Source of the DNA: Clostridiaceae bacterium
Lineage (GTDB): Bacteria; Bacillota; Clostridia; DSM-8532
Reading direction: 5' to 3'
Length of the DNA stretch: 60,220 bases
NCBI GenBank assembly: GCA_012516065.1
Contig: JAAYXD010000070.1
Span: forward strand, 1 to 60,220
Part shown: in pieces, positions 37,478 to 45,167 of the stretch
Numbering within the stretch: position 1 is the stretch's first letter
Layout: each line of letters starts with the position of its first letter
Notes under the pieces: model-generated
What the model was told of the DNA's origin: nothing
The model's input: the letters and a program-made list of their open reading frames with translations, nothing else
Database searches by the model: none
Translations under genes and position numbers: made by a program

Positions 37478-38442
37478 CAGGCCTTAACCCCCCTTTTTTT
37501 GCTTTTAACATTGCTTTGATATTGTGACTGTAACTGAGGGTCAAGGAATGAATAGACAATATCAGTCAGCAAATTAAAGATGCAAATCATAAAAGCCAGA
37601 ACAAACACGCTGCCCTGGATAACGGGATAGTCGCGTCTGTTTATCGCTTGCAGCATATAGTTCCCTAACCCGGGGATTGAAAAAATACTCTCAACTACTA
37701 CCGAACCTGCTATAATCGCACCGAGGCTGTTTCCTATCATGGTTACCACCGGCATAAGCGCATTCCGAAGTTCATGTTTCAGTATTATCTTGATTTCTGA
37801 TTGACCTTTTGCTCTTGCTGTCCGGATGTAATCTTCCCTTATAACATCGAGCATTGATGATCTGACCTGGCGGAAAATTGCCGTGGAACCGTTCAAGCCA
37901 AGCGCCGCTACCGGTAATATCAGGTACTTTAATCCTTTGTAACCCGTAGGAGGCAGCCATTTTAAGTACAGCGCAAATATCAGGCTCAGTTCAAGCGCAA
38001 GCCAAAAATTCGGCATCGCATGGAAAATCACTGCAAAAACATTACAAATCTTGTCAAGCCATGAGTACTGTTTAACGGCTGAAATTATACCTGCCACCAA
38101 TCCGATGGCAACGCTTACTACAAGACCCAGCACGCCAATCGCTATTGTTATCGGGAATCTCGTTGCTATTTCCTGCATGACAGGAAGTTTAGTACGATAT
38201 GATATTCCAAGATCAAAACGGAAAACGAGGTTATACACATATCTGCCGAAGCGCACAAGAAACGGGTCATCCAGTCTTAACTCCAGCCTTTTTGCCGCAA
38301 CTTCCTCTTCATCGGCGTACACACCAAGAATTTGTCTTGCCGGATCGCCCGGTGTAAATTCCAGAAGGACAAATACTATGAACAACACGCCCAGCAAGAC
38401 AACTATCATCCATAAAAGACGCTTTATAATATACTTTTTCAA
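37477..38442 (-). CDS. oppB: Opp-type ABC transporter permease (OppB)
   Basis: A 321-aa permease with six or so membrane spans. The N-terminal KRLLWMIVVLLGVLFIVFVLLEFTPGDPARQILG helix and loop (the family's TPGDP) are split across one long segment, and the EAA loop is in EDYIRTARAKGQSEIKIILKHELRNALMP. It forms the heteromeric channel with OppC. It lies only 4 nt downstream of the esterase gene, which places the esterase in the same operon. Confidence 0.94.
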   Translation of the reverse strand: MKKYIIKRLLWMIVVLLGVLFIVFVLLEFTPGDPARQILGVYADEEEVAAKRLELRLDDPFLVRFGRYVYNLVFRFDLGISYRTKLPVMQEIATRFPITIAIGVLGLVVSVAIGLVAGIISAVKQYSWLDKICNVFAVIFHAMPNFWLALELSLIFALYLKWLPPTGYKGLKYLILPVAALGLNGSTAIFRQVRSSMLDVIREDYIRTARAKGQSEIKIILKHELRNALMPVVTMIGNSLGAIIAGSVVVESIFSIPGLGNYMLQAINRRDYPVIQGSVFVLAFMICIFNLLTDIVYSFLDPQLQSQYQSNVKSKKRGVKA

Positions 38443-38446
38443 AATA

Positions 38447-39613
38447 TTAGCCCCCCACAGTTAAATTGTCATTATATATAAGTTTTTTGCTGACCGGATC
38501 CCTTGAGAATTTGCTGAGAAACTCCCAACCCAACTCCATCATGTTGGGCGGCACACAGTGAGGCAAATTATCGATATATATGTATTTCACGAGGCACAAT
38601 CCGCTGTCGTCACAGTATTCGGCCCAATAATGCTTTTGCCCCATTTCGTAAGTAATCCTGGAATGCTGTACCTTTATCCCGATAAGCTTTTCAACCTCAT
38701 CATCGGTCTTTGAAACATGAGCCAGATTTTCCTCAAGTGAATAGTACTCAATATGGTTCAATTTAAAAAACGCGTTTGCCCATCTGACTTTATTTTCAGC
38801 GCCCAACAGCCTTGCTACAATCTCCGGAAGAGGGTTGTCAACAGGATTGGTCGTACTGAACGGTATCGTATTACCCTTTTCATGTGTACCCCCTATTCCG
38901 ATCATGGGAATTCTGTATTTTGCCGCATTCTCGACAAGGGATTCATCATATTCAAAATAGAACGGCAGCCCGGCGCCAACCAGTATCCCTGCAAAAAGTT
39001 CCGGGTGCTTAAGGCTTGTCCATGTTGCCCTGTTGCCGCCGGCGGAAAATCCTGTAAGATATACTCTTGAAGTATCAACCGGGTAATTCTTTACGAGATA
39101 ATCGTAAAAAGCCATAATGCCTTCGTCCCAATGATTATCCAGCACACCAAGGATTAGCTCGTGATCGGCCGCCAGTTCGGCATAGCCTTCAGATTCCGTT
39201 GAGAATATTGTACATCCGTCGTCCGGTCCGGCACCTCCCCCATGAAGTGCAAAAATCAATGGGTATTTCCTGTCCTTATTTTCTTCCTTCAGAGCGGATA
39301 GCGGGGTGAAAATCGCCCATTTATTCCAATCTTCGGGGCCATCCAGCAGTTCCTTGCGCAAGCCTCTTTGAGCCCAGTAATTCACTACCTCTTCGGACAT
39401 CTCGTCCTCGCTGAGGAAAAACGGACGGCGCATCTTGATAAGCGCATCACCAAATTCGCTGTTTATCAGTTTATCGTTGTCATAATACCTGTTACCCGAA
39501 AGTTTAAGGAGTTCACGCAAGCTCATAGGCTTCTCGTTGGGTTTTTTAGACCAGATGCGTTTGATATCCCACCAGGACCTGAAATCATCATTGAGATTTG
39601 CTTCACTCGCCAT
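38447..39613 (-). CDS. Alpha/beta-hydrolase esterase, probably cytoplasmic
   Basis: A 388-aa serine hydrolase. It has an oxyanion-hole type FALHGGGAGPDDG and the nucleophile elbow LTGFSAGGNRATW (G-x-S-x-G). A likely catalytic His is in NLPHCVPPN near the C-terminus. There is no signal peptide, so it should act inside the cell. The fold class overlaps with PHB-depolymerase/CE1-type esterases; a role in removing acetyl or feruloyl groups from imported oligosaccharides would fit its operon. It is the first gene after the promoter/operator at 39.7 kb. The exact ester is unknown. A C-terminal ~100 residues beyond the hydrolase core match nothing I recognise. Confidence 0.8.
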   Translation of the reverse strand: MASEANLNDDFRSWWDIKRIWSKKPNEKPMSLRELLKLSGNRYYDNDKLINSEFGDALIKMRRPFFLSEDEMSEEVVNYWAQRGLRKELLDGPEDWNKWAIFTPLSALKEENKDRKYPLIFALHGGGAGPDDGCTIFSTESEGYAELAADHELILGVLDNHWDEGIMAFYDYLVKNYPVDTSRVYLTGFSAGGNRATWTSLKHPELFAGILVGAGLPFYFEYDESLVENAAKYRIPMIGIGGTHEKGNTIPFSTTNPVDNPLPEIVARLLGAENKVRWANAFFKLNHIEYYSLEENLAHVSKTDDEVEKLIGIKVQHSRITYEMGQKHYWAEYCDDSGLCLVKYIYIDNLPHCVPPNMMELGWEFLSKFSRDPVSKKLIYNDNLTVGG

Positions 39614-39703
39614 ACTTTACCTCCTGTCTGCGCTGCAGTTGATTACGTAGAATTGTTTTTTATCGTAATTTACAGGTGCTTCCTGTAATTCTGAAACACC
39701 TGG

Positions 39704-39733
39704 TTAATTAGGGTAAACGTTTACCCTAATTAA
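39704..39733. promoter_or_regulatory. 30-bp perfect palindrome, LacI-type operator
   Basis: Each 15-nt half is TTAATTAGGGTAAAC or its complement, with no mismatch. The centre, GTAAACGTTTAC, is the LacI/GalR core with a CG axis. It begins directly after the -10 box of the esterase-opp promoter, so a bound repressor would cover the start site. The LacI gene at the end of the same cluster is the obvious candidate protein. I found no second copy of this sequence in the window. Confidence 0.85.
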
Positions 39734-39762
39734 ATTATAATTCCTCTACAGGGGTTTGTCAA
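39734..39762 (-). promoter_or_regulatory. Consensus SigA promoter of the esterase-opp operon
   Basis: On the minus strand, a perfect -35 TTGACA (39762-39757), 17 nt, and a perfect -10 TATAAT (39739-39734). Such a strong promoter needs tight repression, consistent with the palindrome that overlaps the expected start point. Confidence 0.9.
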
Positions 39763-39777
39763 GAAAATTGTCGAAAT

Positions 39778-40045
39778 ATGTCTGATTATCTCTTTATTGT
39801 GTCCGGAAAATACTGTTAGTTGATATTTTGGACATTGAAATATGGGGCATTTGCGAATATAAAAAGCTTTCGGGCCGGTCCGTAAAAAGCTGTCAGGGCG
39901 CTCGTCAAATCGGGCAGCTTACGGCCGGATGGAAATGATCAGCTTCCGATATCTTAGGATGCTTAAGAATTAAGCGTCATTTTGGAATAAAAAAAGCTGA
40001 ACTAAAGCGAAACGGGCGGGATCTCCCCGCCCGTATTTATTTCTG
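39778..40045 (+). pseudogene. Decayed copy of the xylanase SLH-encoding 3' end and terminator
   Basis: This stretch aligns with the end of the xylanase gene (about 30375-30655), including a run of 33 identical bases (39885-39917 against 30499-30531). The terminator hairpin is also copied (ACGGGCGGG / CCCGCCCGT, 40012-40034). The implied peptide keeps [10 protein letters not shown] but is broken by in-frame stop codons (TAA, TAG, TAA) and a one-base insertion near 39884. Homology is clear from ~39815 on and weaker back to ~39778. It lies in the same orientation as the intact gene, 9.2 kb away. It is a relic of a second SLH-tailed gene or of a tandem duplication, and it ends next to the esterase-opp promoter. 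Confidence 0.85.
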
Positions 40046-40063
40046 CAAATTATGCATTTTGTC

Positions 40064-40849
40064 TCAAACTTTAGTGTACCGGGTAAGGAACTGCTTTGTT
40101 CTCTCTTCCCTTGGATTTCCGAACACTTCCTCGGGCGAACCCTGCTCTACAATCACTCCGTCGTCCATAAATATAACACGATCCGCTACTTCCCTGGCAA
40201 AGTCCATTTCATGGGTCACAATAATCATTGTAGTGTGGCGCTCCGCGAGATTCCTGATAACCTTCAGAACTTCACCCGTGAGTTCGGGGTCCAACGCGGA
40301 AGTGGGTTCGTCAAAACACAAAATGTCCGGTTCCAGGGCCAGGGCGCGGGCAATCGCCACACGCTGCTGCTGTCCGCCCGATATCATATGCGGATAAAAT
40401 TCCAGTTTATCCGATAAGCCAACCTGGGATAGAAGTGTTTTAGCCCGTTCCTGAATTTCGTTCAGGATATCTTTTTTCTCCTGTTTATAGTTAGGGCGTT
40501 CTCTCGCCAGAAGTTCGAGGGCTAATGTAACATTTTTCAGGACCGTGTATTGAGGAAACAGGTTAAAATTCTGAAAAACGAGGCCGAAATGCAGGCGTTT
40601 TTTCCGTACTTCACTTTCCCGCTGGGTATCAGGATTGGCCGCGTCAAAGATAACTTCATTATTGACGATAATTTTTCCCCTGTCAGGCCGCTCAAGGAAG
40701 TTAAGACACCGCAGCAGCGTGGTTTTTCCGCTTCCCGAAGAACCTATAATCGCAAGTGTCTCCCCTTTTTCCAGCGAAAAACTGATATCCTGCAAAACCT
40801 GCAGCGTTCCGAAGCTTTTTCCGATTTCTATCACTTCCAAAATAGGCAA
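40064..40849 (-). CDS. Polar amino acid ABC transporter ATPase
   Basis: A 261-aa ATPase of the GlnQ/ArtP/HisP type. Walker A is [18 protein letters not shown], the Q-loop follows in [13 protein letters not shown], the signature is [15 protein letters not shown] and Walker B is [14 protein letters not shown]. It energises the permease and binding protein encoded just upstream in the transcript (gap of 17 nt). Its transcript may end at the terminator hairpin of the SLH relic (40012-40034), which lies 30 nt beyond the stop codon. Confidence 0.95.
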   Translation of the reverse strand: MPILEVIEIGKSFGTLQVLQDISFSLEKGETLAIIGSSGSGKTTLLRCLNFLERPDRGKIIVNNEVIFDAANPDTQRESEVRKKRLHFGLVFQNFNLFPQYTVLKNVTLALELLARERPNYKQEKKDILNEIQERAKTLLSQVGLSDKLEFYPHMISGGQQQRVAIARALALEPDILCFDEPTSALDPELTGEVLKVIRNLAERHTTMIIVTHEMDFAREVADRVIFMDDGVIVEQGSPEEVFGNPREERTKQFLTRYTKV

Positions 40850-40866
40850 TCGAATCCCCCACTCCT

Positions 40867-41529
40867 TTATACACGGAAATAACCGAGTTTCTTTTCGAGC
40901 CAGTCAAGCAGTATCGTAAGCACTCCAACGAAGACAAGAAAATAGATTCCTGTCGCGAAAAGAGGCCAAATAAGCCCATTATTGCTGTATTCGCCAGCCA
41001 TCATAATAATCTCTTTATTTGCGATGATGCGGGCAAGAGACGTATCCTTCACCAACGTAATTACTTCATTACCAACCGGAGGAACGATACGCTTTATTAC
41101 CTGTAGCAGTATTACCTTGAAAAAGATCTGTTTCTTTGTCATGCCGAGGACCTGACCAGCTTCATATTGGCCTTGCGGTATGCTCTCTATGCCGCCCCTG
41201 AAAATCTCCGAGAAATAACAGGCATAGTTAATAATAAACGCTACATTTGCGGCAACAAAACGCCCCGCCGTACCGCCCGGCCAGGAAAATGCCATGTTCA
41301 TCAGGCCCGGTCCGAAATAAATTACTATAAGCTGCAGCATCAGCGGCGTTCCGCGGATTACCCAGACAAATGTCCGTACGAGCCAGCGAAGAGGGCGAAA
41401 ACGGCTCATCGAACCAAAAGTAATCACTAATCCTAAAGGCAGTGAAAACAAAAGAGTTATTCCAAAGATCTTACAATTGAGTAAAAAGCTCTCCGACAAC
41501 CGGCTAATAATCACAGGAATATTGTTCAT
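40867..41529 (-). CDS. Polar amino acid ABC transporter permease
   Basis: About 220 aa with five hydrophobic segments and the PAAT-family EAA loop, [22 protein letters not shown]. The [15 protein letters not shown] block is diagnostic for HisM/GlnP-type permeases. The start is taken as ATG 41529 (MNNIPVII), though a longer frame reaches 41589; the ribosome site is weak in either case (GAGG 11 nt before ATG 41529). It lies between the binding protein and ATPase genes of one three-gene operon. Confidence 0.92.
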   Translation of the reverse strand: MNNIPVIISRLSESFLLNCKIFGITLLFSLPLGLVITFGSMSRFRPLRWLVRTFVWVIRGTPLMLQLIVIYFGPGLMNMAFSWPGGTAGRFVAANVAFIINYACYFSEIFRGGIESIPQGQYEAGQVLGMTKKQIFFKVILLQVIKRIVPPVGNEVITLVKDTSLARIIANKEIIMMAGEYSNNGLIWPLFATGIYFLVFVGVLTILLDWLEKKLGYFRV

Positions 41530-41612
41530 AATCTCTCTAACCTCAAAATACAAACAGCGAGACAGAGGTGTTTTTCCTCTGTCCCTCATTCAATTATCTA
41601 TGTACGATAAGC

Positions 41613-42386
41613 TTATTCTGCAAGCTCAAGACCGTACTTTTCCGCCAATGCGGCCATCGTACCGTCCTTAACAAGTTCGTCGAAAATCTTGTTTACTTTC
41701 TCGCAGATATCTGAACCCTTGCGGAAAGCTACGCCGTAATTTTCTTCGGCTAAATGATCCACAATTTCAATATCTTCATAACTCGTGCCTTTTCCGGTCA
41801 TAGTCTTTGCCAAGGTTAAGTCCAATACAGCCGCGTCGGCGGTCCCGGCTTTCAGTTCCAGGAGGCAGTCTGTCTGCAATGTCTTAGGAACATAATTTGC
41901 CTGCTTCAGGTTTTCATCGTCATTAATCACATCTTCGCCGGCGGAACCCTGCTCAGCCACTACGGTTTTTCCTATTAACGATTCCGTACCGTTATAAGCT
42001 GCGCCTTTCTTCATAAGAACCACCTGAGCGTTTTTCACATAAGGCTTCGTAATTTCCATCATTTCCTGACGCTCGGGAGTAATCGTCAATCCGTTCCAGA
42101 TACAGTCAATAGCTTTTGAATTCAGTTCTACTTCCTTAGTATCCCAGATGATCTCGACAAATTCGGGCTCAACACCAAGCTTCTTACAGACCGCAATTGC
42201 AAGTTCTGTGTCAAAACCAGTAAAATTACCGTTTTCATCGGTATAATTCATAGGCGCATAGTCGGTGTAGCCGATTATAAGTTTGCCTTTTTTCTTAACA
42301 TAGTTCCAGTCGCTGTCACCCGCAGCGCAGGCGATACACGCAAGAAGCATTGTTAATGACAAAACCAGCAATAAAAATTTCTTCAT
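41613..42386 (-). CDS. Polar amino acid ABC transporter substrate-binding lipoprotein
   Basis: A 257-aa SBP_bac_3 protein. The signal peptide ends near CIAC, a plausible lipobox. The ligand-binding fold includes LIIGYTDYAPMNYTDENGNF, a GFDTELAIAV block, the CIWNGLTITPERQE hinge region and TVVAEQGSAGED. The Arg in TPERQ is the residue that contacts the amino acid carboxylate in this family. ATG 42386 has GGAGG 8 nt upstream. First gene of the transporter operon; the exact amino acid cannot be told. Confidence 0.93.
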   Translation of the reverse strand: MKKFLLLVLSLTMLLACIACAAGDSDWNYVKKKGKLIIGYTDYAPMNYTDENGNFTGFDTELAIAVCKKLGVEPEFVEIIWDTKEVELNSKAIDCIWNGLTITPERQEMMEITKPYVKNAQVVLMKKGAAYNGTESLIGKTVVAEQGSAGEDVINDDENLKQANYVPKTLQTDCLLELKAGTADAAVLDLTLAKTMTGKGTSYEDIEIVDHLAEENYGVAFRKGSDICEKVNKIFDELVKDGTMAALAEKYGLELAE

Positions 42387-42398
42387 TTTCAATTCCTC

Positions 42399-42446
42399 CA
42401 GTCTTAAACCAAAAATCACTTACAGTCTTAAACCAAAAATCACTTA
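42399..42446. repeat. Perfect tandem duplication, 2 x 24 bp, in the leader of the amino acid transporter operon
   Basis: Two identical 24-bp units (42399-42422 and 42423-42446), each starting CAGTCTTAAACC on the plus strand, adjoin directly. The proximal unit ends at the ribosome-binding site of the binding-protein gene. The exact identity suggests a recent slippage or duplication event. Confidence 0.9.
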
Positions 42447-42449
42447 CCC

Positions 42450-42471
42450 ATTATATCACGTTAGCGTGATA
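42450..42471 (-). promoter_or_regulatory. Promoter with overlapping dyad for the amino acid transporter operon
   Basis: On the minus strand an extended -10, TGATATAAT (TATAAT at 42455-42450), lacks a good -35. A dyad TATCACG-TTAG-CGTGATA (42454-42471) covers the spacer and touches the -10, as expected for a repressor or activator site. Confidence 0.6.
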
Positions 42472-42529
42472 AAGAAAAGGTTAATTGTTCCTTTCGTTTT
42501 TGAATACGGGACAGATCAAAAATGCATAA

Positions 42530-42572
42530 AAATACCGCAGAAAGCAGACTTCGGGTATAGCTGAAACTGCGG
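42530..42572 (-). terminator. Terminator of the EAL regulator gene
   Basis: On the minus strand CCGCAG (42572-42567) pairs with CTGCGG (42540-42535) across a long loop, then TATTTTTATG follows. It begins about 60 nt after the stop codon. It separates the signalling genes from the transporter operon. Confidence 0.55.
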
Positions 42573-42631
42573 TTTGTTTACGAATCATACAAATTCCATT
42601 TATATTTGACTTTCGCCCCGCTTCACAGGCA

Positions 42632-45118
42632 TCAGAGGATGCCACCGCTGTGTCTTTCCAAAAACTTAATCGCGTCATCTTCAAGGAGCGGTCTGCTGAT
42701 AAAATATCCCTGTACCTTATCGCAGTCATGTCTTTTCAGATACTCAAGCTGATTCTCGCATTCGACTCCTTCGGCAATTGTACAATGCCCGAGTTTATGC
42801 GCCATCGAAACTATATCGCTTGTTATGGCTTCATTCAGGTCTGTGTGCAATAAACTGTCGATAAAATACTTGTCAATTTTTATGCAGTTGACGCTTAATT
42901 CATTAACTCTTGACAGGGAAGAATAACCTGTTCCGAAGTCATCAATCGCTATATGAAGTCCCGCGTTTTTCAGTTTCTTTATAATATTGTTGACTTTATC
43001 AAAATCGGAAGTAAAGATCGATTCCGTAATCTCAATGCAAACGTTTCTCGGGTTAATCCGCATATCGTTAATTATCTCAAACAGCCTGTCCGTGAAACCG
43101 GGGTTCAACAGCTGAATAGCGGAAATGTTGATTGAAACGCCTACTTCATCATATCCGCGTTCCTTCATGCTGTTTAAAAACTGAAATGCTTTTATAATTA
43201 CTTTCTCGACGATCGGAAGAATAAGCTTTGTTTTCTCGGCAATCTGTATGAATTCCAATGGCGGCACCAGTCCGAACTTTTCCGTCCTTAACCTTGCCAG
43301 CGCTTCAAAACCGCGGATTTTATTTGTTTTTATATCGAGAATCGGCTGGAACTGCAAAAACAATTCATCGTCAGTTTTTTCATCAGCCGCTATGCGGTTA
43401 AGAGCTTCCTCAATATCCCTTTCGCGGTTAACCAGTGCTTCAAGCACTTCGTCATAAAAACAGATTACATAGTTCTTTCCATCCAAACTGATAGATCTTT
43501 CCGACGCAATCAGGAGCCTTCTAAGCAGCAAATCAATATCAACCTGGTCCGGCCCGATTTCGAGAATTCCAATCCCGCCGCTTATCCTGTCCGTCACAAA
43601 CAAGGTTTCGAGAGTTTTTATGATATCATTGCTAAAATCAACAAGCTCGTTTTTATCTTTATAGTTAACAACATAGAAAACAAAACGGTATTCACGGACA
43701 TGGAACAAAAGCCGGTTATCGGTACAAAGCCGGTTAAGAGCCTCCGCTACCTTTTTTATAAGATTCAGCGTATACGGGAAGCCGTATTTTGTTGTTAAAA
43801 TCTGTGCCGCACTCAGGTTAATGCCAATCAGCGCTTTTTTTACATTTTTCTTTAGTTTGATATCCTTTTCAAGCAGTGACACGAGATATTCGCGGTTATA
43901 CAACCCTGTCGACACATCGTGCTCATTGCTGTATTTCAAAGCATCTTCAAATGCTTTTCTGTCCGATATGTCAAGAACAATTCCTTCGAGCGCTTCAACC
44001 TCACCTTTTTCGTTATAAACCCCCTGACCCATTTCCAGAACCCACTTTTTCTCACCCGTGGCGGTAATAATCTCATACTCATGTTTAAAAGGCTTCTTTT
44101 CCGCAAGAATATGCTTCCACTTCTCCCACAGAGTTTCACGGTATTCGGGCGAAATGATATCATTATAGGACAAATCCCTGTTATACAGCAGGGACTCCGG
44201 CGGATAGCCCGTCAGATTATAGCAGCCGTTCGAAACATACTGCATTGTCCATTCGCGATCGTAATTGCACCTGTATGCTAGCCCCGGTAAATGGGAAAGG
44301 AAAACGGATTTGCTGCGTTCACTCTCGTGCAGCGCCTCTTTAACCACTTTGCGCTCGGTGATATCCTGAACAAGACAGATATGGTTGAAGTGCCGGTCAT
44401 CAAGAAAATTCAGCGGAGCAACAATCATATGTACCCAAACGATTGAACCGTCCGGTTTGATATAACGCTTGTCCATTGAATACATATTGATTTCGCCTGA
44501 TTGGAGCCTTTTAAAATTCTTCAGATCTTCCTCAAGGTCGTCGGGATGCGTTATCTTATCCCAACCTACCTGCATCAGTTCCTCTCTTGTCATGCCAACG
44601 ATTTTCTCAAATAACGGATTCACTATTACAACAGGCTTGTCGGAGTGTGCCGAACCATATACAATTGCAATTCCGATAGGAGCCTGGTTGAATATCAAAT
44701 CAAAGGTGAAAGTCTTTTCTTCAAGCTGCTGCTGCAGTGCATATTCGGCGCGCAGCAGCCTGATATGGACATCAATCCTTGCTTTTAATGAATCCATCTG
44801 GATCGGTTTGCGGATGTAATCTACTGCGCCAAGTTTTAAGCCTCTGATTTCATTATCGAGTTCATCATAAACAGTTAATATAATCGTGCGCAGCTTACTG
44901 AAACGTTCATCTTTTTTTATCGCTTCAAGAACCTCAAACCCGTTCATATTAGGCATATTAAGATCGAGAATCAGTAAGTTAATCCCTTCATGTTCATTAA
45001 GTATGCGCATGGCTTCCAGGCCATCGCAAGCAGTCAATACTTCATATTCGCTTAACAAGTTTTTAATGATTAATCTGTCGGATGCCGAGTCGTCAACTAA
45101 TAAAATCTTAATTGGCAT
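42632..45118 (-). CDS. Response regulator with PAS, degenerate GGDEF and EAL (c-di-GMP phosphodiesterase)
   Basis: An 828-aa cytoplasmic protein. A receiver domain (1-~120) has LLVDDSASDR, the acceptor Asp in LLILDLNMPNMNG and the KPIQ lysine. Two PAS/PAC units follow (~140-260 and ~275-395). The GGDEF-like domain (~405-560) has REYRF in place of the GGDEF motif, so it should not make c-di-GMP. The EAL domain (~565-815) keeps FEALAR, SINISA, EITES, IDDFGTGYSS, IKIDK, AEGVE and VQGYFISRPL, so it is probably an active phosphodiesterase. ATG 45118 is chosen because the longer frame runs into the kinase gene. It follows the hybrid kinase by 50 nt. Confidence 0.92.
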   Translation of the reverse strand: MPIKILLVDDSASDRLIIKNLLSEYEVLTACDGLEAMRILNEHEGINLLILDLNMPNMNGFEVLEAIKKDERFSKLRTIILTVYDELDNEIRGLKLGAVDYIRKPIQMDSLKARIDVHIRLLRAEYALQQQLEEKTFTFDLIFNQAPIGIAIVYGSAHSDKPVVIVNPLFEKIVGMTREELMQVGWDKITHPDDLEEDLKNFKRLQSGEINMYSMDKRYIKPDGSIVWVHMIVAPLNFLDDRHFNHICLVQDITERKVVKEALHESERSKSVFLSHLPGLAYRCNYDREWTMQYVSNGCYNLTGYPPESLLYNRDLSYNDIISPEYRETLWEKWKHILAEKKPFKHEYEIITATGEKKWVLEMGQGVYNEKGEVEALEGIVLDISDRKAFEDALKYSNEHDVSTGLYNREYLVSLLEKDIKLKKNVKKALIGINLSAAQILTTKYGFPYTLNLIKKVAEALNRLCTDNRLLFHVREYRFVFYVVNYKDKNELVDFSNDIIKTLETLFVTDRISGGIGILEIGPDQVDIDLLLRRLLIASERSISLDGKNYVICFYDEVLEALVNRERDIEEALNRIAADEKTDDELFLQFQPILDIKTNKIRGFEALARLRTEKFGLVPPLEFIQIAEKTKLILPIVEKVIIKAFQFLNSMKERGYDEVGVSINISAIQLLNPGFTDRLFEIINDMRINPRNVCIEITESIFTSDFDKVNNIIKKLKNAGLHIAIDDFGTGYSSLSRVNELSVNCIKIDKYFIDSLLHTDLNEAITSDIVSMAHKLGHCTIAEGVECENQLEYLKRHDCDKVQGYFISRPLLEDDAIKFLERHSGGIL

Positions 45119-45167
45119 TGAATCATCCCTTCCTTCAGCCTCAGCTAACTTCCGATTTCCTCCGAAA

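Noticed and set aside
39704-39733. Palindrome as an insertion-sequence end or attachment site
   Set aside because: No transposase or integrase lies nearby, and its position right after a consensus -10 with a LacI-type core explains it better.
42399-42446. 24-bp direct repeats as a CRISPR
   Set aside because: Only two units, directly adjacent with no spacer between them.
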